NCBI GenBank assembly: GCA_020881915.1
Contig: JAJFPB010000005.1
Coordinates: 868,001-932,000 of the forward strand
Reading direction: 5' to 3'
From: Paramyrothecium sp. XJ0827
Lineage: Eukaryota > Ascomycota > Sordariomycetes > Hypocreales > Stachybotryaceae
DNA: 64,000 nt
In this document: in pieces, positions 33,790 to 44,562 of the stretch
Numbering within the stretch: position 1 is the first letter of the stretch
How the letters are laid out: every line of letters begins with the position of its first letter
The notes under the pieces: generated by a model
Told to the model about the DNA's origin: nothing
Database searches by the model: none
The model's input: only the letters and a program-made list of their open reading frames with translations
Made by a program: the position numbers and the translations under genes

Positions 33790-35522
33790 ATGGGACAATC
33801 TACACCCTACACGTACATTCAATGCCCTTGCTCTGAACAAGCAGCTGTCGAGCGCGCGGATGAGTCGCCAATTGACCAGACCGACGACGAGGAGCTCACC
33901 TTTGACCCTCGGGCCCCGCGCTCAAACTTCAGCCTCTACCCCCTGGAATATCTGTTATACTGCGAAGATTGCCAGCAAATCCGGTGCCCAAGATGCGTCA
34001 ATGAGGAGACGGTGACGTACTACTGTCCAAACTGTCTCTTTGAGGTTCCAAGCAGCAACCTCCGGAGCGAGGGCAACAGGTCAGCGAGCATTGATCGCCC
34101 TTCCTGTCACATTCTAACAGACGTAGGTGCACCCGAAGCTGCTATCAGTGTCCGGTATGCGTTGGCCCTCTTCAGGTTGGCTCGGTCCAGCCGTCCTCGG
34201 ACGCTCAGCTCCTCAGTGCCGAAGGCAACGCGAATCCGGCCGGCGGACCCTTCGCCCTCTTTTGCCAGTATTGTAACTGGTCCTCGAGCGAAATCGGAAT
34301 CGAATTCGATCGACCTAGCGGGATACACTCCCAGCTCGCGAAACTGAAGAACGGCGGTGTGCCGAAACTCACGGCCAAGGACGTCAAGGAGCGGCGTAAG
34401 GAGCATCCTGATGGCCCTCCCGTGCCGGATGATTTGGTTGACGCGGACCTGCAATTCGCAAGTCTCAAGTCGTTCTACCAGTCGCAGCTAGCAGACACCA
34501 ATGCCTCCTTGGGAGGCCTGTCGTTGGGTGATGGTGCTGGATTTTCGTCACCCGCGGCTTTGACGCGTATCATGTCTCTCTACACTGGCCGCGGTCATCA
34601 CGGCACGCAACAAGGTCCTTCTGATGTCATGCGAGAAGCTCTCATAACTGAAGAAGGTCTGAAGCTCGCACAACTGGATGAGTCGGAGGCCATCAAGAAG
34701 CTCGTCGACGAAGGCTGGGAGGAGACTACCTCATCGCAGCAACGAGCCGCTCAGCTTGACAATGTACGGTTTCAGAGCGACCTGAGGCCAATTCCTTACC
34801 TACTTCGAACCAAGCGCTCAAAACGGTGTCCGGTCTGCCGCCATATCATCTCCAAACCTGAGAGCAAAGTTGCGTCAAATCGCTTCAAAATCCGCCTAGT
34901 GGCCAAGTCCTACATCCCCAACATAACCATTGCTCCGCTCAACCCGACCGCTCGAGGTATTCCCGTTGGATCGCGGCCTGACATCGTCGAGGAAGCACCT
35001 CTGCGGCCCTTGAATCCTTATCAGTACATTTTGACTTTTACAAACCCTTTGTTTGAGTCCATCAAGATAACTCTCGCAACACCCAGCACAACGCCCGGCA
35101 GATTTGCCAGCAGGGTCACGGTGCTTTGTCCTCAGTTCGAAATTGATGCCAACACAGACATGTGGGATGACGCTTTGAAGGACGATGGCCAGGACAGGAG
35201 ACGCAAAGGCGAGGAGAATACTGGCCAAGCTGAGCCTGGCAAAATCTGGGACAGGGGCCGCAACTGGGTGAGCATTGTTGTCGAGGTTATCCCGGCGTCA
35301 TTGCGGCAGCCGTCAATCACTTCAGGAGCGACAGATCGAGGCAAGGTCGTTCTTCAGGAGGACGAAGACGTTTTGGAAATTCCCGTATTCGTGAGGATGG
35401 AATGGGAAGCGGACGCTCAGCATGACATGAGCAGCGCACCAGGTAAGGACAAGGAAGCCAAGGAGAAACGAGAGCTGGCTTATTGGTGTGTACTTGGCGT
35501 GGGACGGATTAGCCGCGAGTAA
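33790..35522 (+). CDS. Dynactin subunit p62 (dynactin 4)
   Basis: Two exons, 33790-34079 and 34127-35522, joined across a 47-nt intron, give 561 residues. The protein is a member of the dynactin p62 family (Pfam PF05502), part of the pointed-end complex of dynactin, which links dynein to cargo and caps the Arp1 filament. The Cys pairs expected for its zinc-binding N-terminal region are all present: YCEDCQQIRCPRCVNEETVTYYCPNCLF, CTRSCYQCPVC, LFCQYCNWSS, and later CPVCRHIISKPE. The C-terminal part (YQYILTFTNPLFESIKITLATP, RVTVLCPQFEI, WVSIVVEVIPASL, IPVFVRMEW, YWCVLGVGRI) is the beta-rich half. A second acceptor six bases upstream (ending 34120) also keeps frame and would insert two Arg. The conserved sequence favours 34126. 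Confidence 0.94.
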
Positions 35523-35708
35523 AAGACATGATACCCAAACAATCACATTTAGAACAGATAAGGCGTCAGGTGACGATTTCAATATTCATGTCAGATCAAG
35601 AGTAGCCTGTTTCATTATCAAGCTACATTCTTAAGAGACGCCGAGCCCTTTTTTATGACCAATCCATCAAATGCTGAAAACCACGCCCTGCCCTAACAAG
35701 AGAGTAAT

Positions 35709-36631
35709 CTAGTACTCGGTGGCACCGCTCTGGGGGAACTCAAAGTTGACGTTGCGGCCAGTCAGACGTCGGTAGACCTCAGAGTAGGTGTCCAGGCGGT
35801 AGTCAACACCACCGCGTTCCTTCTCGTCGAGGATGACCTTGAGGGTCTTGCTGCCGTCCTCCTTGGTGCGGAGACGCTTGCCAACGATCTCGACGGGGTA
35901 GGTGAGGTCGCTGAGGATGGCGTCGTGGACAGCAGTCAGGGTGCGCGAACGGGGACGCTTCTGCTTCTGGTTGTTGCGAGAGCGGGCGGAGCGCTTGGGG
36001 CGGGGCAGGATGCGGCGGGAAGCCAGGATCAGGACATGGCGGTCAGAGAACTTCTTCTCGAGCTCGCGAGTCAGGCTGCGTAGGATGTCAGTGCCGGGCG
36101 TCAGGAAACCGGCGTCGGGGTTACTCACCGCTGCTGGACACGGTGGAAGCCCTGCAGGGAAGGGACGGGGACAAAGATGACAATAGCCTTCTTGCCGTGG
36201 CCGACCTCGATCTAAATAGACCAGACGTCAGCATGCGAGCTCCAGGACATAGCCTTGGACCGCTTCCCGTCCTGTTCCACAAATGTCAATTGTACTCCGG
36301 CGGGCGCGCGGCAGAACGCGCGCCTTTCCCACAACCATGAATGCGTTTCAATTTACTCGAATCGCGGTCGCAATCGGGAGCACCGTTGTAGCCATCGGCA
36401 TGGCTTTGTAGGAACAGGATATCGGAAGACCTAGGTAGGCTTTTGCAAAAGCGTTCACGGCGTTCTCACCTCGCGGGCAGAGACGAACTGCAGAGGTCGC
36501 AGGGCGACCTTGAGATCGGCAGTGTTGGTCTCGAGATCGTAGAGAGCCTGAGCAATGTTCTGCTCGAGCTCGGAGGGGTTCTGCCGCGAAGGGCTGTTGG
36601 CGGCGATCTTGTTAACGGCCTGGGCGCTCAT
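35709..36631 (-). CDS. RPS7: Ribosomal protein eS7 (40S subunit)
   Basis: Three exons on the minus strand, 36631-36470, 36211-36129 and 36075-35709, give 203 residues. The sequence is unmistakable for eS7: [123 protein letters not shown] and [32 protein letters not shown]. It is part of the small subunit and needed for 18S rRNA maturation. Intron 1 is 258 nt, about five times longer than most introns in the window, as is common in ribosomal protein genes. Intron 2 is 53 nt. Confidence 0.97.
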
Positions 36632-37680
36632 CTTGACTGGTGGTGCACTACGGTGTCGGTTGAGGATGTCGTGATAGAGTCGGATGCAAAAGTTTTGGGC
36701 AATTGGGAAGGGTGTCGCTAAATTGGGGTTTTCGTGCCCTCATGTTTGTGGGTCAAAATCAAGCGAGGTACGTACCGGGAGATAGCGAGGAGCCTGAGGC
36801 ACAAATCTTTGAATTTTTGTCTAGACCCTGGTGCCTGCCCGTTTCGTTCACCGCTCACCTTCGGTGTGGGGCCACTGACCGAGCACTTGCTCTGCTCGTG
36901 TGTAAGTCGACTTCATCTCCTTCCCAGTCGATGGTCTACAGAGCCTGCTTGCGTCATTGTCGTCGTGAGTCCTTCTCGTCGCTATTTTTTTTGAGGGAGG
37001 AGCGAAAAATTTTCATCTGCAATGAGGTCATTTGGCCATTTGCTGTAGTCTGCCTGCAGTTCGACAACTGCGGCATTCACAGTGGGAGCAGGAGTCTTGT
37101 CGGAGGAAGTGATCGCACGGTTGACTGGCAAGGATGGGTACTGTAGTTTTGTAACGCGTACGGCCACTCAACATGATTTCTACATGTTGTAACTGGCCAC
37201 TCGTTGTTGAATATGCTGCTGGGACGATTGAGTGAGTTTTGAATCCTGCTCCGAGCTGTGGTGGAAGTATGTGTCTTCAACTTCAGTATCAGACGAGGAA
37301 GACTGCTTTCGCATCCGCGGTTCGTGGACCACGCGTAATGACAGCTGCCAACTGAGGCAAACCGCCGGCCAGTTGTCGAACGTTATCGACACTGTACGCA
37401 CCGAGCGATCGAGTGACTGAGGATGAGGTTCCTCCCCAACTCAGGTATGACGCCAGTGAACATGAGGAGGAAGGCGCGCCTTCCTCGCAAACCTGTGGCA
37501 GAATTTCATGAAATCACCCACCAGATTTGATTAAACAAAAGATTCTTCCTCCATCTCTGCTCTCTCTTCCTTTCATCCTTCATCCTCCCCTCTACACATC
37601 ATCATCTGTCTTGTTCCCGTCAATCATCCAGCACCAGAGCTGTTTACTGTCATCTCTCTGGTATCTGCCCACGGCTCAAG
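36632..37680. other. Divergent promoter region between eS7 and the WSC/GWP gene
   Basis: 1.05 kb, no supported gene. The last ~130 bases before 37681 are strongly pyrimidine-rich (CTCTTCC, CATCCTCCCC), typical of a fungal leader for a highly expressed wall protein. Confidence 0.6.
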
Positions 37681-40600
37681 ATGGCCACATCCATCTTTCT
37701 CCTCTCCCTTCTTGGGGCACCACTCGTTGCCTCTCAGATCCCGTGCCCCGACTCATCTTTCGAGTACTACGGCTGTTCGCTCCTCGATTGGAAGTGTTTC
37801 TCGGGACCTGTCCCACTTCCTGGCGGCTACACAACACCAGAAGCTTGCCAAACTGCCTGTGACGGCCATCTCTTCGCCGCTGTCTCTCCTGAGTGCGTCC
37901 TTTGGCTTCCTTCTGACCTTCGTGTGCTAACTGAGACAGTGGCTGCCGATGCGGAGATGATCCCAAGTCTGTCATTCGGGTCAACGAAGCCTTCTGCAAC
38001 TTCCCATGCATGGGAGATCCTCAAGTAGGGATCTGTGGTGGCATCTCCTCGGATCAGAACTCTGCCATCGGAAACGTCTACAGCAACACCTCTTTTCCAA
38101 CCGGAAATCCCTCCCAAGGTCCTGGTGCTCCTATGCCACCCAGCCCTCCTCTGCCTCCTGTCATCAAACCCCCTCCTCAACCACCTTCTGCCCCTCCCGT
38201 TCTCCAGCCGTCTGCAGCCCAGCCAGGATCCCTCACTGGACCTTCATCTGCTCAGACCGCGGCTCCTGGATGGCCATCGGGCTCCCAGGGAGTTTCCGGC
38301 TTGCCCCAACTCTCTTTCACGCTTCCCTCCGGCTGGCCCTCAGTTCCTGGGGGTGCATCGGGGGTTCCCCAGCCTTCTTCTCCACCAACTGCACCTGGAT
38401 GGCCTTCCAACCCTGGAGATCTTTCGGGTTTGCCTGATTCTTCCTTGTCAGCAACAGTCACTGGCTTGCCCTCTGGTCCTGGAGACCTGTCGGGACTTCC
38501 AGATTCCTCCGCAGCAACTGCTTCGGGCTGGCCATTCCCAAGTGGCATCTCGGCTCTTCCCCAATCCTATCCTTTCCCAGCAGTTCCTGGTTGGCCTTCA
38601 GCGTCAGTCAGTGGTCCTGGATCTCCTCAGCCTTCTGGCCCCAACTGGCCTTCTATCCCGGGTTGGCCTTCTGCACCTGGAAGCGGTCCTGGTTCGCCTT
38701 CCAATCCCAGTGACACTACAGGCTTGCCGCAATCATCACAGGCGTCGGCTGTGCCTGGGTGGCCTACAACTGGATCGGATACACCGCAATCTCCCGTCAT
38801 CCCTGGGTGGCCATCCAACAGCGATGCTTCTGGCATCCCGGACTCGTCTCTCATTGTCCCCAGCTGGCCTTCTTTCCCTGATGGTGCATCAGGCTCGCCT
38901 CAGGCCACGCAGACATCCATCATCGCCCCTGCTGGCCCATGGTCCACGGAAGAGTCGTCTGTTCTGCCTCAGCCAGGTGCTGGTCCCACCGGTTGGCCTT
39001 CTGGAGGTGACGCAGGTGCGCCTCAGCCAACAAACACCATTCTTCCACCTGGCTGGCCCTCTGTTCCCGGGGCTGGCTCCAACCAGCCTCAACCACCTTC
39101 TGCACCTACTTCTCCCGGTTGGCCTTCCAATCCCGGCTCTGGCCCAGGTGGTCCCGGTGCTCCTGGTGCTCCTGGTGCTCCCGGCTCGCCTCTTCCACCA
39201 TACTCCTTCACAATCCCTGGTTGGCCTTCTGCACCTGGCGGCGTTTCTGGCCTCCCTCAGCAGAGCAGCGCCGGGCTCCCTCCTGGCTGGCCTTCTGGCC
39301 CTGTGGATGGCTCCGGCTGGCCCCAACCCCCAAATACAGCTCTTCCATCAGGCTGGCCTTCCGTTCCGGGAGGAGCTTCAGGGTCGCCTCAGTCGTCCAA
39401 CACAGCTTATCCTCCTGGGTGGCCTTCCATTCCAGGCGATGGTACCGGTTGGCCTTACAACCCAAGCAGTGGACCTGGTTCTCCTCAAGCTTCCAACACC
39501 ATCCTCCCTCCTGGCTGGCCTTCCAGCGGTGACGGTTCTGGTTGGCCTCATAATCCCAGCAATGGACCCGGTTCTCCCCAAGCTTCCAATACGATCCTCC
39601 CTCCTGGCTGGCCTTCCAGCCCCAGCGGCGATTCTAGCAACCCTCAAGCTTCCAACAGCGCGGTGCCTCCAGGCTGGCCGTCCGGCGGTGATGGATCTGG
39701 TTGGCCTTATAACCCCAGCAATGGTCCTGGATCTCCTCAAGCTTCCAACACCATCCTCCCTCCAGGCTGGCCTTCCAACGGTGATGGATCTGGTTGGCCC
39801 TACAACCCTAGCAACGGGCCCGGCTCTCCTCAGTCTTCCAACACTATCCTCCCCCCTGGCTGGCCATCCAACCCCAATGATGGCTCTGGCTGGCCCTCTA
39901 GCCCAAGCAATGGACCCGGTTCTCCTCAAGCTTCCAACACCATCCTACCTCCAGGCTGGCCTTCCAGCGGCGATGGATCTGGCTGGCCCTCTGGCCCAAG
40001 CAATGGACCTGGCTCGCCTCAAGCCTCAAACACAAATCTCCCTTCTGGCTGGCCGTCGAAGCCTGGTGACGGCTCTGGTTCTCAACCTTCCTACAGTTTT
40101 CCCATTCCTGGTTGGCCATCTGCCACTAGTCCAGGTCTACCTCAGCCTCCTTTCACATCCGCTCCGGGCTGGCCCTCGCCATCGGGGCAGATTCCAGGCT
40201 TTCCTCAATCCTCTACTGGTGGTCCCGTACCAGGATGGCCTTCAGCTCCTGGTGACGCATCAAACCAACCACAGCCACCCTTCACTGCTACATCGCCTGG
40301 CTCGCCTTTCGACCCACAGAACCCATGGTCTCAGGGCCAGTCTCCTTCAATTCTGCCCTGTCCAGAGTCCGCCTCGTTGACACAGTCAGGTGCTCTTTCG
40401 GGATGGCCCTCTGGTCAAGTTCCACCTCAAAATGCTACCCCTCTTCCCGGCGGTGGCCAGATTCCTTCTCAGGGTGGTAATCCTTACCCCGGTGGTCAAG
40501 ATCCTTCTCAAAGTGGCGTTCCTCAGCCTAGCTCTGGTCAGATTCCACCTCAAGGTGGCGTCCCTGTCAGCGGTTCTGGTCTGTCTCTATCCTCCGTCAC

Positions 40601-41642
40601 CAGTACCATTCACGCTTGGACAACCGTCACACTCTCAGAGCTCTCTGTTGGTGCCCCAGTCACTGCTTCTTCCAATTTGCCCTCGGGTGCAGTCGATCCC
40701 TCTTCGGTTTGGACATCGGGAGCACAGCCCGACATATCCCACGGCCAACCCATCTCATCCGCCGACGCATGGAGTTTGTCCGGATCAGCCTTTCCCGGCG
40801 GTCCTGGTGGCGCAACTTCGGCCCCATGGCCAGGACTTCCAGGCCAACCGCTCCCCTCTGGCTCCGATCCCAATCAAGGTCAGGCTCCAGGTGGAGATAC
40901 GGGGACAGCATGGCCTTCAGGATCTCAGGCTTCCATCACCCAAGGCCCTCAAGTCCCCGCAGCATCGACGTGTGAGTGCTCAGACAATCCTCAGTCACAG
41001 CCTGACACCAATCCCCCCGGCTTCAGTTCTCTGCCTGGGGTTTCGTTCTCAGAAGTGTCCACTCTCCCCTCTGCTCCTGTGCCCGGCAGCGGCGATGTTC
41101 CTCCATCCGGGTCTTCGGTAATCGGCTGGCCTTCGCAGGGTATTCCCGGATCTCCCGGCGACCTGGACCCTAGCGCACCAACGCCCACACTTCAGATTCC
41201 TGGTCTTCCAGGGCCCTCTCAGAACCCAGGCAATGATGTGCCGGGTTGGCCTTCGGTGCCCGGTGCACCATCCCAAGGTCCGTACGGTCCATCCGACGGT
41301 GCAGTCCCCGGAGGTCCCGTTCCTACGCAGCAGATCCCAGGGAGTCCACCCGGCGGCAACTCCCCTCCATCGTACTCCAGCCTGGTGGACCCACCAGAGC
41401 ATCGCGTATCTGGTCCCCCCTCGGCTGAGGACCCCAAGCAGTCCGCAATCGTTCAGGACGAGCAGCCCCCAACGGGAACCAACACAACATCGCCCAACGG
41501 CCGTATTCCTGGTTTCACAATCAAACCAGAGGCGGAATCTCCAAGCCCTTCCCGCGTCACAGGGTCGGGATCTCACAGCATCTTTGTTCCCAGCCTTGCA
41601 GCATCGGTTGGAGTTGCACTAGTTGCACTAATGGTCATGTAA
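37681..41642 (+). CDS. WSC-domain, GWP-repeat GPI-anchored cell-wall protein
   Basis: Two exons, 37681-37892 and 37940-41642 (47-nt intron), give 1304 residues. Order: signal peptide (MATSIFLLSLLGAPLVASQ); a Cys-rich WSC domain, residues ~20-115 (YYGCSLLDWKCF, GGYTTPEACQTACDG, SPDGCRCGDD, AFCNFPC, GICGG), restored only by the splice; then ~1100 residues rich in Pro, Gly, Ser and Trp carrying about 35 GWP motifs, mostly P-G-W-P-S; a short collagen-like patch (GPGGPGAPGAPGAPG); and a C-terminal GPI-type signal (SHSIFVPSLAASVGVALVALMVM). WSC domains bind wall glucans or act as stress sensors. Here there is no cytosolic tail, so a structural or adhesive wall role is more likely than signalling. 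I know no named family for the GWP repeat. Confidence 0.88.
39420..40065 (+). repeat. ~30-residue tandem repeats inside the GWP protein
   Basis: Seven near-identical units of the type GPGSPQASNTILPPGWPS-xxDGSGWPYNPSN, one of them degenerate (NPQASNSAVPPGWPS). They are strongly alike at DNA level as well, which implies recent duplication by unequal exchange and likely length variation between strains. Confidence 0.9.
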
Positions 41643-42055
41643 AATTTGGTGGAAATTGTTGCGAATTTGTTGATGTGTGGTTTGCTCGACATGATGAACT
41701 TTGCTTTGGGAATTTTTGGAGGCTGATCAAGAACTGCACAATGAAGTATTCAAAGATAATGGGATGTCAAAGACAAACATGATAGTCGTTAATGAAATGA
41801 AACAAGACAATTGCAGCACAGAATTTTTGCACACTTCCTTTGCTATTCGTTGAAAGCTTTCCAAGACATGAGGGTCGCTTGCTGTTCATGGTTCGATGCA
41901 GGGTAGGCGTTTCGTAGACGCGGTGGTTGGCTACGTGACGTGGCGGGGTAGGAGCGCTTACAACATCCCACTTCTGACGTCTCAACCTCGATACTACAAC
42001 CTTCACCTGTCAACATCACCTAGAAATCCTCTCATTGCAGGACGGCACAGACAGG
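41643..42055. other. Intergenic, GWP gene 3' flank and twinfilin promoter
   Basis: About 410 bases with no gene seen; the 3' flank of the GWP gene is A/T-rich. Confidence 0.6.
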
Positions 42056-43151
42056 ATGCAGTCCGGCATCTCAGGTACGGCAGGTTGTAAAGACCTGGAT
42101 CTCAATCGCTGACCACTCGACGCAGCTTCGCAGGAGCTGCAAGCTCAGTTCAATGAGCTCTTGTCGACGCCGTCCACGTTCGGTTTGCTAGCCAAGATCG
42201 AGAAGGAATCTCTCGTTCCCGTGGCCACGCTCCCATCCAGCTCTTCCTCTTTCAGTCAAAACCTGTCTGGCCTTACACCCCACATCAAGCCCGACGCAGC
42301 TCTATACATCATCCTTCGCCGATATGACGACGCACCTCAGCTAGTGGCAGTAACCTATGTTCCTGATTCCGCGCCGGTTCGCCAGAAGATGCTCTTCGCC
42401 TCGACCCGATTGACCCTCGTGCGGGAGCTTGGATCCGAGCACTTCCGCGATACGATCTTCGCAACGACGGCCGAGGAGCTAACCGAGAGCGGGTTCAAGA
42501 AGCACGACGCGCACACCAAGATCGACGCCCCATTGACGGAGGAGGAGCGGACCCTTGGCGAGGTCAAGCGGGCGGAGCAGGCTGCCGGAGCCGGCACGGG
42601 AACTAGGGAGATTCACTTGAGCAAGAGCTTGAAGATGCCCGTTTCAGAGGACGCAATTGCAGCCCTGAAGGAGGTCGGCGAGGCCGGTGGGCGATCGGTT
42701 GTGATGCTGGTATGTCGTTCTGGCAGTCGTAAAGCGCAGGCCTGATGAAAAACAGAAAATCAACCCCGGAAACGAGTCTGTCGAATTGGTACCCGAATCA
42801 CCAAGCCCAAGCTCGATTACCGAGCTCTCAAAGGTCATCTCGGACACGGAGCCGCGGTTCACCTTCTACCGCTTCGTACACTCGCACCAAGGAGCCGAAC
42901 AGAGCCCGGTGCTCTTCTTCTACACATGCCCAACGAGCGCCGGAACCAGGTCGATCAAGAACAGAATGCTGTACCCCCTGATGAAGCGAGCCGTCCTGAC
43001 CATTGCCGAGACGGAAGCCGGCCTCAAGTTGGAGAAGAAGTTTGAGGTAGAAGAGCCTAGCGAGATTACAGAACAGAGCGTCCTGGAGGACCTGCACCCC
43101 AAGGTGACGGCTCGACAGGGATTCAGCAGGCCAAAGCGCCCCGGCCGATAA
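42056..43151 (+). CDS. TWF1: Twinfilin (two ADF-H domains)
   Basis: Three exons, 42056-42074 (only 19 nt, encoding MQSGIS), 42126-42709 and 42756-43151, give 332 residues. Two actin-depolymerising-factor homology domains lie in tandem: the first at ~1-140 (SQELQAQFNELL, YIILRRYDDAPQLVAVTYVPDSAPVRQKMLFASTRLTLVRELG), the second at ~175-310 (FTFYRFVHSHQGAEQSPVLFFYTCPTSAGTRSIKNRMLYPLMKRAVLTIAE). A basic C-terminal tail follows (RQGFSRPKRPGR), as in twinfilins, where it binds capping protein. The protein sequesters ADP-actin monomers and caps or depolymerises filament ends at cortical actin patches. The tiny first exon is needed to supply the start and is supported by good splice sites. Confidence 0.93.
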
Positions 43152-43419
43152 AGGATCAACAGTACCGAGCCATGCAGCATGTCAAGTGACGATTACGAAC
43201 TGGAGGGCGCCTCATCGGGATGCGGCCGCGACACGACCTGACGGACACTCAGCAGAATTACATAGAGATAAAAACGAAAATTTCCATGATGCTCCTTGAT
43301 GCATGAGACACCGCGTCTAACTAAGTTCATCCAAATTCATTATGCTCGCACGTCTACCATGTCAGATGCAATCGATCCGCCCATGGGCAACGGGTATAGT
43401 AGGCAATCCTCCACTACAT

Positions 43420-44562
43420 CTACTCCTCGTATTTGCCTCCCACGAATGTCAAGTCGCTCGCCTCTAACTTGGCCCTCAGGTACTCGTACACGGTGAATGT
43501 CACAGCCTGGCCGGGAGCGACTCGCATGATGCGCGGCGTGATGCCCTTGTAGAAGGCGTGGAAGCCCTCTTGTCTAGTGGGGGTCAGCGGAGTCCTTGGG
43601 CTGTTGTCGAGGGCATACATACTTGAACATGTCTTTGGCAATGACCGATATCCTAGTCCACGCGCTGGTTCCTGGCTCGGCAGGCGTTTTTTGCAGGCGC
43701 GTCTTGATGGTGTCGATTGGCGCATTGCTCAAGGGTCCCATCGCACCACTGACGAGACCGATCAGGGTCGTCTGCCAGCTGGGCAGCTGTTCAGCATATT
43801 GAGGCTGCGCCTGTTTCAACCAATCCTTGAAGTACGAGTACGCCGTGAAGTTGACAGCCTGGTTGGTTCCCTGGCGCAGCGCAGTCAGCGACACGCCGCG
43901 GTACAGCGCCGAGACGCCCTCTTCGCGTATGACAGTGTACATGGCGTGCGCAGCATTGCGATACTTTGGGATATCCAAGGGGTCGGCCATGGAGTGGTGT
44001 TGGGCCTGTAAGCGAATCTTGACGACCTCCATGGGGGTGACGACGGCGACGGCTTCGGTCACGCCGGCAGCGAGACCAGCAAGGAAGGTGATGCGACCAG
44101 ACACCGAGACGGCATCGGTGGCGGACGGGGAGCGTCCAGCAAGCAGCGACTTGTAGGCCTCGAAGGAGGTGAAACGAATGGCCATCTTGGGTACGATGCC
44201 GGTGAGGACAGCGCCGAGGCCTTTGTATAAGCCGAGGGGCGTCTCCTTGCGCACGATCTCGACGCCCGTCTTGATGAAGCCGCGCTTGGGAGCGCCAGGC
44301 ATGCGCGCGCGCCGGGACAGTTGCATGCGGACCTTGATTGTGTCTGTTTGGTCTGTCAGCACAAGTCGAGCTCGAATTGCTTCCTGGCTTACCGAGAGGG
44401 TGACAGGCGAGAGCCTCCATCATGCCAGCACCGCCGCCGGCTGTTGCAACAGCGCTGTCAGTTTTTGTAAATGATAAGAGGCATTAGGATGATTCTTGAC
44501 GAACCGATCAAATTGACCGCCGGCGTGGGCTTCTTTTTGTTGCCATTGCCGTTCCCAGGCAT
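43420..44562 (-). CDS. SFC1: Mitochondrial succinate/fumarate carrier
   Basis: Four exons on the minus strand, 44562-44505, 44440-44393, 44343-43623 and 43573-43420, give 326 residues. Three mitochondrial-carrier repeats carry the signature PxD/ExxK/R: HPLDTIKVRM (split by intron 2), TPMEVVKIRL and APIDTIKTRL. The N-terminal KKKPTPAVNLIAGGGAGMMEALACHPL and GLYKGLGAVLTGIVPKMAIRFTSFEAYK closely fit yeast Sfc1/Acr1 and Aspergillus AcuL. The carrier exchanges cytosolic succinate from the glyoxylate cycle for matrix fumarate and is needed for growth on acetate or ethanol. An upstream in-frame stretch could extend the protein, but carriers rarely have presequences and 44562 matches family starts. 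The final exon uses the acceptor CTAG ending at 43574, giving MFKQEGFHAFYKGI. Confidence 0.93.

Noticed and set aside
36212..36469. Search for a C/D-box snoRNA in eS7 intron 1
   Set aside because: Introns of ribosomal protein genes often host snoRNAs, but I found no RUGAUGA box C paired with a CUGA box D.
38035..40380. 781-codon open frame overlapping the GWP protein in another frame
   Set aside because: It is open only because the Pro/Gly/Ser codons of the repeat lack stops when shifted. It is Leu/Pro-rich with no domain, and the overlapped frame has the WSC domain, signal peptide and GPI end.
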